From NCBI GenBank assembly GCA_947561715.1, contig OX387205.1, positions 13,025,001 through 13,089,000 of the forward strand: a DNA stretch of 64,000 nucleotides. The letters are read 5' to 3'. The DNA comes from Ascidia mentula. Its lineage: Eukaryota; Chordata; Ascidiacea; Phlebobranchia; Ascidiidae. Shown here one piece after another: positions 49,975-60,904 of this stretch (position 1 is its first letter; each line of letters opens with the position of its first letter). The notes under the pieces were generated by a model, which did not search any database, had not been told where the DNA came from, and was given only the letters and a program-made list of their open reading frames with translations. Position numbers and translations under genes: made by a program.

Positions 49975-52900
49975 TTATAATCTCACAAGCAAGTAAGAAA
50001 TATGTTTTGAGAAAACAACATAAATTTTAGTGTTTTGTGTGGCGATGCCGAAAACAACAATTACCTCAGTGTTTGTACAAAAGAACGCAAGCACTTTGTT
50101 GGAATGAGTATTTCTCTTGTATTTTCCTCGGTCAAAGTCCAGTCTAAGGCGAGTCTCTTGTTCCACTTTGCGTGTTGTAAATTGTTTGGTGAGATCGTCA
50201 AGTTTCCGCTGGAGGGCGAAAAAGTTTGTGTCTAGCCACTGGAGGGAGTCTCCACGCGCTAGTTTGGAGAGATTTTCGGAAAAAAAAACCTGTTCGGGAT
50301 TCGTGGCCAGGATTACCTGGGTCCAAATCTCGACGTAGAAAGACGACATGCGTCTGCTCCTCAATGTGGCTTCGGCTTCACTGACGACACCAATAGAATA
50401 TAAAAGAATCTTCTATTGATTGTTTGGTGCCTATTTTTTAATCATCAAACAAGCTTTAAATCAAAGTTTATTATTATCATTAAAAGCAGCAGGTCACATA
50501 CACAATCGTAAACGGAATGTCCTCAAAAACAGATGCATAAACTATACAAGCTACAGGAATTGCTTTGATCCTCTAAACTACAAGATAATAGGAATATATG
50601 CAAAAATGATGTAAACGGGAAGCCTTAATGATGATCACACACAGGACATCGGCTTGTGTGATACTAGAATTGACATGATCAATAACAGGCAGATTTAGAA
50701 ACTCAAGCTGGTAAGGGTTCGCATAAAAACAACGCACGTTTATAAAAAAACCTTGAAGAATAACAAGAAACCACAAGAACGCGGCAAAATTACAAACAAC
50801 AATCTAATCTAAGACTTTGTACTGCATTTGGATGTTCCATCGGAAAAGACGTTGATGGTTTTCACAGTGGTGATGACTGGGCAAGGCAATTAGTCGAAAA
50901 CATAAGAGCGTGATACTGCGAACCACACATTTCCGGAAATATGACGCAGTTGGTGATGACGATGGCTGCTTCAAGAGTCACGGTTAATAATCACTGATCC
51001 ATTTTCTCAGGTTGTACCTGGAGAAAACAATAATTTTCTGATAAACCCAGCCTACTTCAACAACATCACTAAATTGCAGAAGTGGACAAGGTTAATTTTT
51101 TGTGTTGTCAATGTTTTTTACTATTAAACCTCGATGTTAATGCAAATACAGCGATTTCACTATCCTTTAAAAGCAGCAAAGCTAGTTTAATAAAAGAGAG
51201 TGTTAGATTTATAAATAATAATTATATTACAATTGATGCGGAGGACATCTGTTGTCGCGTTGCCTCCTCCAGTGAAATAAGGATTTCTGCAACCTCCTGC
51301 TGCTGAGCTTTCACATAATCCAGTTCCTGCTTCAATCTATCTTGGTCACACTGAAGTCTTTCAAATTCATTGTTAAGAGATGTTATCTAAATAACAGAAA
51401 AAAAGAAATCATAGTTGACAAAAAGCCTTTCCTTGGTGTAAAATGATTTCCAAGTAATTTGGATTTAATGTTACAACTATGTAGAACTTATTGTAATTCA
51501 CCCTGATTTCCAAGTAATTTGAAGGGAAATGTTGAAATGTTTTTGTTGAAATTAAAATCGAAATTTTTATTTGTGCTTAGTCAGAATAGTATCATGAAAA
51601 AACAGGAAATACTAAACCTATTAGTCATTTTACAAGCAATGGTCATTACCCTGTCTTGGCCCCTTATAGCTTCGTCACAATTTATTACAAGTTAATCACA
51701 AAAAATGTACCTTGTTCACGAGAAACAAATTGCATGTCTTAATTTGTGTAGCTAGTGATGAAAGCAATTTCTGTTGCTGTTGCTGTTGTTGTGATTGTAT
51801 GTGGGTGGCTCCACTTGCACTGGTGATGCTGACAGTAGCTGAGAATTGATAGATGTTAGATTTAATTGAAGACTGTATTAAGCAAAAATAAAACACCAAT
51901 AAAACTTTTCCATACGACGTCGAGTTTTGTTGCCAATATACCATATTGCATTCAAGAACAATAATTCCATTTAAAAAAAAAAATACCCACCAGCTGTAGA
52001 AGCGGCAGTAGTAGCTGATGAAGTTGCTGCCCCAGTGTCCAACTTGAATTCACTTCCAAAAGCAAGGTCTCCTGCCTTGCTTGCACTGCTACTGGCATAT
52101 GTAGTTGCTGTTGGAAGTTTTAAGTCACATGAAATTCCTGTTGCTGCCAAGCATATTGCAATTTAAAATCAGTTATACATGATGAAGTCTTGCTGCATGG
52201 CAGACAAAACATTGAATAAATACAGTACGTACATTTTATGCCAGTTTTAAGGTAATTATAAAAGTTACTGTGCTCGATCTTACCTGTGTCAAATTTAAAT
52301 TCAGATGAAGTGTTGGTGGGTGTTATGATAGCAGGAGCTAAAAATAGAAGATTAAACACCAATTTGTGCCCAAAATTCATGCACACTGCAGTGTGTTACT
52401 ATTAAACACAAAATGCAGAAAAAATACCAATTAGAAAACTATGTGAACAATGTTCACTGTTCACTGAACACCCATAATACAACAAAAAATGTTGGCCTAG
52501 AAACAAGTTTAAGGCCTGTGCCTTGGATCATAGTTTGGTACATGAAAAACCATATTTCCATACTTATTTTGTTTTGATAAATGACCAATTTACCTGTGGT
52601 ATTACCAGTAGCAATAGCAGTAGAACCAAAATAATTTCCTGCAGGCTCGGTCACTTTACGAAATGCTGATGGAGATATGGCTGATTCGCCAAAGGTTAAC
52701 CCTTTGATTGTCTGTTTAACATTTTGCAGCTCCTGTTGATTTTTTAGGAGGGAAAATCCACTTGATTGTTTGGTGGTGGAAGGTAAGGTACCAAATATGC
52801 TGGTTCCAAAACCAAAACCGCCTGTGGAAGCAGCTGGTGTTCCAAAACCAAAAGCAGGTGCTGGTTTTGGAGCTGCCCCAAACCCACTTGCAAGAGCAGT

Positions 52901-55038
52901 AGCAGCAGGTGTAGACGTTCCAAATCCACAACCATTTGGCGCTGTGGTGGCAACTGTTGAAGCAGCCCCAAAAGCTGGAGTTGACTTTGCTGGTGTTCCA
53001 AACCCAAATCCGCTGTTAGTCTGTTGTGGCAGAGCTCCTAAAGTGGAAGAACTGCCCTGAGTGGCTGACGCAGTTGTCTGACCAAATGAGAAACCTGATT
53101 TTTTTGATGATCCAGGTTGGATCGTTGAACTTCCAAAAAACAAACCAGATGCAGCAGGCTGTGTAGTGGTCTGAGCTAGTGAGAAAATAAAATGTGTGTG
53201 TATTTGTGTGTACTATACATGCACTGTACTCCAGAATAATCTATTTTTTAACTGAAGTATATGGTATTTTGTTTTGATAAATGACCAATTTACCTGTGGT
53301 AGTAGCAGTAGAACCAAAATAATTTCCTGCAGGCTCGGTCACTTTATGAAATGCTGATGGAGATTTGGCTAATTCGCCAAAGGTTAACCCTTTCATTGTC
53401 TGCTTAGGATTTTGCAGCACCTGTTCCAGAAGGGAAAATCCCTTTGATTGTGTGGTGGTGGAAGGTAAGGTACCAAATGTGCTGGTTCCAAAAGCAAAAC
53501 CTCCTGAGGCAGTGGAGGTCCCTGCTGTAGCAGCTGGTGTTCCAAAACCAAAGGCAGGTGCTGGTTTTGGAGCTGCCCCAAACCCACTTGCAAGACCAGT
53601 AGCAGCAGGTGTAGATATTCCAAATTCAAGAGCTAGTTTGAAAATAAAATTGTGTGTATATGTGTGTGTATTATAAATGCACAGTACTCCAGAATAGTCT
53701 ATGTTTTAACTGAAGTGTATGGTTTTGTGTCACGGTTTTTCATGTTTACTCATTTTATTTTCTGTTTTATGTAATAACCACAATATGCGAACGTTACGCT
53801 GGTTTAGAACAAAATGAAAAAGTGTGTGGTTCTTGGTTTGTTGAAAAGGTAAATAAGACATGGCGACAATATTATGCTTTTACCGACCTCCAAATTTTGT
53901 AAGCCAGTTTATATGTTTTAAGGGTGTTGAAACACCTGTTTCTGTAGCACCCACACTACCACACTGTAGCAAAGTGGATTAAATGCCTTTTTTGTGACTT
54001 TCCACATGACAAAAATGGACACAGGTCTTTGTTGGAAGAGCAACAGAGCAGTGTTTGCACGTTGATTCAAAACTATTTGTTTTTTGCATTGTTTTCCATG
54101 TTACTGCATATCTGACCACAATTGGTAATGTTACCTGGTTTGGAACCAAATGAAAAGTGTCCAAATGCTGACGACTTTACAACTGGAGTGGTTCCCGGTT
54201 TGTTGACACCTTCATGAAAGAATAATGATGAACAAAAGTTATTGAGACAAGGCTACAATATTGTGATTATTTTAACAAACCTCCAAAGCCTGCTGTTGAT
54301 GGTGCAGATGTTGTGCTGAAAGAAAATGGTGTCCCTGATCCAAATCCTGCACTTGCTGTGGTTTGCGTCGCTCCTAAGAGAAATAATGTGAGCATAAAAT
54401 AAAGGCAGTGCACATAAACTGGCTGAACACCACTGGCCACTGATTTTTTTAACAAGTAGCAATTGCAAATATGTTACAGGCAAGCAAACTTTCAAATGCG
54501 TTATTGAGACAAGATTACAATACTGTGATTGTTGCAACACTACAATAGAAGCCCTTTACAGAGTGAAATATATTTTTCTGCTTTTAAGCATCTTAAGAGC
54601 TGTCTGCAGGATTGACTTTTCAGTTTATACTCAGCAACTATATTTTGATTGTTTTAACAAACCTCCAAAGCCTGTTGTTGATGATGCACATGTTGTGCTA
54701 AAAGAACCAGTACTTTCTGTGGTATGAGTTGCTTCTGTAAGTAATTTAATAAGTATTAAAAGCACACACCGAACACAGACCGGCAACACATAGAAACACT
54801 CATTGCAAATGTTTTTTAAGCAAACAAACCTCCAAATCCCCTGCTTTTCTGATTTGTGGCTTGTTGATTTCCAAAGCAAAAACCTGATTCAGCTGTTGTG
54901 GTTGTTTTAGTGTTTCCAAAACTAAATGGAATTTAGCATGACAAAATGTTATGCTCTAAAAAATGAGTTCTCTGCTGAATTTAAAACTAACCTAAATCCT
55001 TCAGGAGTAGTTTCGTCGCATGAAGAGGAAAAACTCAT
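49975..55038 (-). CDS. Divergent NUP62-like paralogue, FG-rich, damaged coiled coil, about 722 aa
   Basis: CDS complement(join(49975..50289,50639..50707,51231..51386,51711..51838,51991..52137,52284..52337,52594..53175,53294..53632,54135..54209,54281..54373,54663..54734,54830..54921,54992..55038)), 2169 nt. Head-to-tail duplicate of the intact NUP62 at 55589-60428: same exon order and mostly the same phases, same first residues (MSFS). The FG part (about 1-500) is richer in exons: one FG exon and one small exon are doubled. The coiled coil is reduced. The exon 51711-51838 has lost about 20 residues and replaced part with a glutamine run. The next exon stops short at a new donor. The exon 50639-50707 keeps only a remnant (PVIDHVNSS). 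The last exon keeps DSLQWLDTN and ALQRKLDDLTKQ, lacks the old stop and runs on for 51 residues. The last two junctions are uncertain. It could be a new FG protein or an ageing pseudogene still open. Confidence 0.65.
50278..50341 (+). repeat. SINE fragment at the last splice acceptor of the NUP62-like gene
   Basis: AAAAACCTGTTCGGGATTCG and then a B-box-like GGGTCCAAATCTCG match the 3' part of the SINE at 27157. It lies antisense to the gene exactly where the last exon begins; the reference NUP62 has no such insert. Confidence 0.75.
52588..53740 (-). repeat. Tandem duplication of an FG exon with its intron
   Basis: The segment 52588 to about 53270 (exon 52594-53175 plus intron) resembles about 53288-53740 (exon 53294-53632 plus intron). 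Shared words include TGATAAATGACCAATTTACC before both exons and the TG-rich intron with ACTCCAGAATA in both. The second unit is shorter inside the exon. The exons keep phase 1 at both ends, so the duplication preserved the frame. Confidence 0.75.
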
Positions 55039-55357
55039 TTTTGAATCAAGATATATCAACTGTTGCAAATGAAAACGTCGTCTCTCCTCATCCAAAGTTT
55101 TCAAAACGGAGAAATCAGATTTTACAAAACTGAAGTTTGCAACTAGGGAAAATCCCTTTGTTGTTATTTCCTATCACCCGTTGCTTGTGGCAGCTCAAAC
55201 TTCACGATGTTCAAGTTTAACGACCATGGCAAATGAACGATTAGCCTTCTCAGAGAGTGCAAGAGGCGGGAATGTACATTATCTCAGCGGCGAAACTTTC
55301 CACTTTCGTAGCGTTTGGTTGCACACCAAAAGACCATGCGATTTACAGGGGACGCAT
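55039..55357. other. Spacer between the two NUP62-type genes; promoter region of the paralogue
   Basis: Only about 320 bases separate the start codon of the paralogue from the polyadenylation signal of the upstream NUP62. It contains CpG-bearing sequence but no TATA box that I can see. Confidence 0.45.
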
Positions 55358-55363
55358 TTTATT
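55358..55363 (-). terminator. Polyadenylation signal of NUP62
   Basis: AATAAA on the minus strand about 225 bases after the TGA stop at 55589-55591. Confidence 0.65.
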
Positions 55364-55588
55364 TAAAGAACCATTCACAATCGCTCGTCCATAATAAGCA
55401 ACAAAAATGAAAAACGATTTGAAAATAAACAAAAATTCCTTGTTTTGTGCGCCATTGCCGAAAACAACAATTACGTCAGTGTTTGTGAAAACAACACAAG
55501 CATTTGACAACGCAGAAGTGACTTGGCTGCGAAGCCTGTGAACCTTATGACAAGTATTTGACAATGTATTTTTTCTACATCATTTCAG

Positions 55589-58500
55589 TCAGTCAAAAGC
55601 CAGTCTGAGTCGACTCTCTTGTTCCACTTTACGTGCCGTGACTTGCTTGGTGAGGTCGTCAAGTTTCCGCTGGAGGGCAACAGAGTTTGTGTCCAGCCAC
55701 TGGAGGGAGTCCATGTGCGCCGATAGAATTTTGGAGATTTGGTTAACCTGAAAATAATCCCTTTTTTTAATTTTTGAAGACAATTTTCGGTTTCTGCCAA
55801 AATATGATTGTCATTAATTCATAAATGGTTGAATATACTTGAATTGTTAAGTTCTATTAACTTATTACATTCATTGACGGCGTAACTGTACTTTCGAAGA
55901 AAAAATTAAATTATGAATTACTATCGTTTGAAAAATAATACATGTGACAAGAATTTATATGAGTTCTTTAACTACAATATATAAGAAATAAATACATAAA
56001 TAATGTAAACAGGTGTTAGTGGAAAATCACATACAGGGTTGGAGGCATCAGATGGGGTGCTACTGGCATTGACATGATCGATAACTTCTCGCAAATCCTG
56101 AACCATTCGTTTTAACTGGCCATCAACATTCTCGGCAAGGTTGTATCTGTGGAAACACAGTCATATTAAAATTATTACAGGTATCTGAAACAGTTGGAAG
56201 CAATCTGCTGAATCTCACAAGTCTTGAAAGTTTGATAATAGTAATCGTACAAAGGTATTTAAATTTGTAGCTGCGATGAGTTGCAAGATAACTCATATAA
56301 CCACCACAGCAATACTGCAAAAAACGTTTGTAGAATATTATGCTTTTGCAAATACAAAGTGTCCATTTCACTATCCCTTAAAACAGTGGGGTAAAATACA
56401 GGCATTTAGAAATGTTCAATTTAAAACATTTATTACGTTCGCTCTCTTTCCATGTCAGCATGGTGGGTGTGGATCGATGCGGAGGACATCTGTTGTCGCG
56501 TTGCCTCCTCCAGTGGAAGGAGGATTTCTTCAACCTCCTGCTGCTGAGCTTTCACATAATCCAGTTCCTGCTTCAATCTCTCTTGATCGCACTGAACTCT
56601 TTCAAAGTCGTTGTTAAGAGATGTTATCTGAGTTACAAACAAACAAGAAAATCATAGTTTGGGTGCAACAAGTCAAAACGTTTGACATACAAGGTGATTC
56701 ATTGAAGTGATTCACGAATTCATTGTGGACTGAACTTTGAAAAGTACCTACTTGTCCAGAAATTGTTTAAATTTATGCATGAAAATTAATAGCTTGCATA
56801 ATGAAGAGGTTGCAATGCATAGTGGTGATAAGAAAAAATTCACATGTTTTGGTATGCGCATCTCTGTTTACACACCGAACGACCAAATTTGTAAGTCACT
56901 CAGCATTTAAAGGTTGCTGCACTCTGGGGTAAAGTGACTCGCTGGTTAAATTAACCACTTTTCAGTTGTAGACTTCTTGCATAATTTTTATCACATGTGC
57001 AATTTGTTTATGGCCATAACATACAAAAATGTATATACCTTTTCTGAGTTATCAATAAGAAACTTGTTCCATGCATTAACTTGTGTAGCTTGTGTTAAAA
57101 ACAAATGCTCTTGTTGCTGCAGCTCAGAAGTCCACTTGTTTATTTTTGTCTCCAAGTCTTTGTATCGAAGTGATGGAGTCTGGGCAGTTGCACTCGTACT
57201 ACTGATGCTGGTTGTTGCTGGGAATAAACAGACGTTTCTGTATAATTACTTGTAAAAGCAAAATATAATCAACAAACTGCTGAAACAATTAAAAATATTA
57301 CATTCTGGATGGATAATATATGCTATATTGGTGCTAAATTTAAGATTTTTGAATTTATAACAACAATTTCAAGTTTGAATTTTAACGAACACCCACCAGC
57401 TGTAGAAGCGGCAGTAGTAGCCGAAGTTGTTGCTGCTCCAGTGTTTAACTTAAATCCACTTCCAGTAGCAAGATCCCCTGCCTTGCTTCCACTACTACCG
57501 GCAGATGTGGTTGCTGTTGGAAGTTTCAAGGCAGTTGTGGCATTAAGTTGGAACCCAGTCGATGCGGTTGTCTGTGCTGTTGAAGTGCCTGCATAAGTGA
57601 AATAAAACTGCTGACCACACAGAACCACTAGCAAAAATGTTGACATTTATTGAAAAATATCAGAGAAGCCCTACAGTGGAAAGAACAACAAACTTTATCT
57701 AGTTGAACGCAGGGAAGAAAACCAAATCTCACCCAAGGTTGGCAAGCTTGTTGAAGCTGTGGCACTTTGGCTTTGGGAGGGGGCACTTGGTGCAGCAGTT
57801 GGTTTTGCAAGGCTGAATCCACCAGTGGAGGGCGCCAGTGATGTAGCTGTGCTTGTTCCAAATCCTGTGTTTTTGCGATGTTTATAAGTGCATGTAGTAC
57901 AGGAAAATTAACATTTATATGTTTGTAAGCTAAATAAAAAATTAACAGGTTACCTCCCAGCGACGGCAATGCAGTAGTTGCTGACGTCTGAGCGGGAATG
58001 CCAAATGCCTGGGAAGGGGCACCTCCGAGCTTTAATCCTGTGTTAAGTCAGTAAGCATAACGCATTTTTTTGGGAAAATCAGTTTTTATGTCCTGTCTGG
58101 GCTTACCTGTGCCAAGTTTAAATCCAGATGCAGAGGTGGTTGGTGGTGCAGTGCCAGCAGGAGCTAAAAATGTAAATTTGGTTACACCAAACCAAATCCA
58201 CAAGTTGGTGGCAGTGTATGTCACTTTTAAGCATAAACGCACAAAAAACACAGAATACCAACAAGAAAACTATGTTAATACTCACCGGAAGGTGTAGGCA
58301 ATGAACCAAGTTTAAAACCAGTGCCTGTGGCTGGAGTTGAAGTTGGAGCATTCAAACTAAACCCTCCAGGTGCAGCTAAATAGAAATACATTGCATTTAA
58401 TTGTAAATAAATGACAAAAGAGATATTAATTTCATACACAATAAAAACTAGTATTTCTATGTCATACAAAGGGCATAGAAAATAATATAAACTGTACCTA

Positions 58501-60428
58501 TGATCATTGTTTCTTCTCACATACAAATACTATTAGCAATACAGTACATAATTAACAGCTTGTCAGGTTATCTTGGCACTAGCAGATCCAGTTTAGTTTT
58601 GTTATACTGCAATACATACAAAACAAAAAAACATATATTTGTGCATACATCGGTTCAATTTGCTAAACTTCAAATTTACCTGTGGTAGCAGTAGTAGTTG
58701 TCAAACCAAAGCCAAGTCCTGCAGGCTTGCTCACTTGTGCTGGAGTTGCACCAAATGCCGGAGGATTTTTTGCTGGTGCACCAAATCCCAACCCTCCGGT
58801 AGTTGTGGTTTGCCCAAGACCTCCAAATGCTGAAGCTGAAGTTGTTGCAGTCCCTGTTAATGTTCCAGGAAGGGAAAATCCACTTGATTGTGTGGTGGTG
58901 GCAGTTGAAGTGCCAAATGCCAGACCAGCAGGCTTTGTTGTTTGCAGTGGTGTGCTGGTTCCGAAACCAAAACCTCCTGACGCAGTGGAAGCCGCTGTGG
59001 TAGCAGCTGGTGTTCCAAAACCAAAACCAGGTGCTGGCTTTGGAACTGACCCAAACCCACTGGCAAGACCAGTAGCAGCAGGTGTAGACGTTCCAAATCC
59101 AAAACCAGTTGGCGCTGTAGCGGTGGCTGTTGAGGCAGCACCAAAAGCTGGAGTTGGTTTTGCTGGTGTTCCAAACCCGAATCCACTGTTAGTCTGCTGT
59201 GTAGGTGCTCCAAAAGTGGAAGAACTGCCCTGAGTGGCTGCCGCAGTTGTCTGACCAAATGAGAAACCGGATTGTTGCGTTGGTGCAGGTTGGGCCATTG
59301 AACTTCCGAAAGACAATCCTGATGCAGCAGGCTGTGTAGTGGACTGAGCTAATAAAAAAAGGAAATTAATGTAAATTGTATAATTGCCGATGTTGATTTC
59401 TTGTTTAAGCCAGTTTATGTGTTGTGTCATAATGCCCATTTCTGGGGGAGGGGGTTTATGTCACCCCCGCACTACCACATTGCAGCAAAGTGGATTAAAT
59501 GCCCGTTTTATGCTTTTCTCTTGTTGCTTGTTTTGCGTTGGTGTAGGTCTATGTTGAAAATGCAACAAAGCAGTACATCTTTTTCCATTTTTTCCCAAAA
59601 ACTATTAGTTTTTTTTGCAATGTTTTTTATGTTCCTGTGTAGACAACCCATGGCAGATAAAGTTTGTAATTTGCTCGAAGGACGATGAATAAACGGATGA
59701 CAAAGGTTTTTTTTATGTTGTTCATATGTTAATGCTTATTTTTTTGTACGGATTGCTGATAAAATTGTGAAAATTTGATGAATCCTTTGCACATGCCATT
59801 CTTTCCAATCAGGCATACAACCACAGTTGCAAATGTTACCTGGTTTGGAACTAAATGAAAAACCTCCCGGTGCTGACGAGTTTACAACTGGAGTGGTTCC
59901 AGGTTTGTTGAAACCTTCATGAAAGAACAATAATGATAATAAGTTATTGTGACAAGGCTACAATATTGTGATTATTTTAACAAACCTCCAAAGCCTGCTG
60001 TTGATGGTGCAGATGTAGTGCTGAAAGAAAATGGTGTCCCTGATCCAAATCCAGCACTTGCTGTGGTTTGCGTCGCTCCTAAGAGAAATAATGCGAGCAT
60101 ACAATAAAGGCAGTGTACATAAACTGGCTACTGATTTTTAACAAGTAGCGAATGCAAATATGTTAGAGTCAAGCAAACCTCCAAATGGGAAACCACTGCT
60201 CTGCTGGTTTGTGGCTTGTTGATTTCCAAAGTTAAAACCCGATCCAGCGGTTGTGGTTGTCCCTCCCGTGTTTCCAAAACTAAATGGTATATGAAGTTAA
60301 TATTAATATGACCACTGGTCAGTTTGACAAAGTGATATGTGGTATAAAAAAATCTGTTTACAATTATTTCTATCACACACTAACCTAAAGCCTCCGGCAG
60401 TAGTCTTGTTAGAAAACGAAAAACTCAT
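55589..60428 (-). CDS. NUP62: Nucleoporin NUP62 (p62), FG-repeat nucleoporin, 725 aa
   Basis: CDS complement(join(55589..55747,56035..56146,56437..56627,57039..57217,57397..57588,57733..57864,57954..58037,58107..58163,58286..58375,58680..59348,59840..59914,59986..60078,60179..60279,60385..60428)), 2178 nt, frame intact. NUP62 is part of the central channel of the nuclear pore, in the NUP62-NUP58-NUP54 complex; its FG repeats bind import and export receptors. Residues 1-512 are Ser/Thr/Gly/Ala-rich with many FG and GFGFG repeats (for example SGFGFGTPAKPTPAFG), encoded mostly by exons with phase 1 at both ends, which allows frame-safe repeat gain. Residues about 527-725 are the conserved coiled coil (ATQVNAWNKFLI, RLKQELDYVKAQQQEVEEIL, HMDSLQWLDTNSVALQRKLD). 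It is longer than the vertebrate protein because of the FG part. The start MSFSFSNK is followed by FG repeats and lies near the divergent METTL13 gene. Confidence 0.93.
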
Positions 60429-60904
60429 TATTAAAGGTCGGAGTTTCAAAAGCTGTTGCAAAATGAAGACGTCCTTTGCGTGATTTTGCAAGATAAGTAT
60501 ATCTTACAAAGCAAACTTAAAACTGCAACATAAAGATTAGCAACAAGGGAAAATCCCTTTCAAATGGTTTCGCTGTAGCAAAGTCAGCATAGAAGTAACC
60601 ACAAAATATTTTTAATTCAAAGCAGAATTAAGTTTTACATAAATTTAAAAATTTTAGCCGAAATCCTCTTTTTGTTGCACTTACCTATTATAATGTCCGG
60701 GTTGCATGTTTATTTGAAATTAATATACACAACAGGAAAACAGAACATAAGTTGTTTCTTGCAGGCATTCAAGCGTAATGTTTTTCTAACCACGTGCCAA
60801 ACGTTGCAGATGTTAACTATTAGCTGTGACGCAAGAGACGACAATTAGGCAACGAGAATGTTAGAAATGTGACTATTGTAGGGTCAGACACTTTCCACAA
60901 GAAA
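60429..60904. promoter_or_regulatory. Probable bidirectional promoter of NUP62 and METTL13
   Basis: The start codons of two divergent housekeeping-type genes lie 476 bases apart with nothing coding between. No clear TATA box is present. A shared promoter is inferred from this layout. An in-frame ATG at 60869 is an alternative METTL13 start, but the family begins with MNLLP, which favours 60905. Confidence 0.5.

Noticed and set aside
58682..59233. Plus-strand open frame of 183 codons rich in Pro, Val and Ala
   Set aside because: It is the antisense shadow of the big FG exon of NUP62; repeat composition keeps that frame open. The same holds for plus frames near 52770-53060 and 53365-53676.
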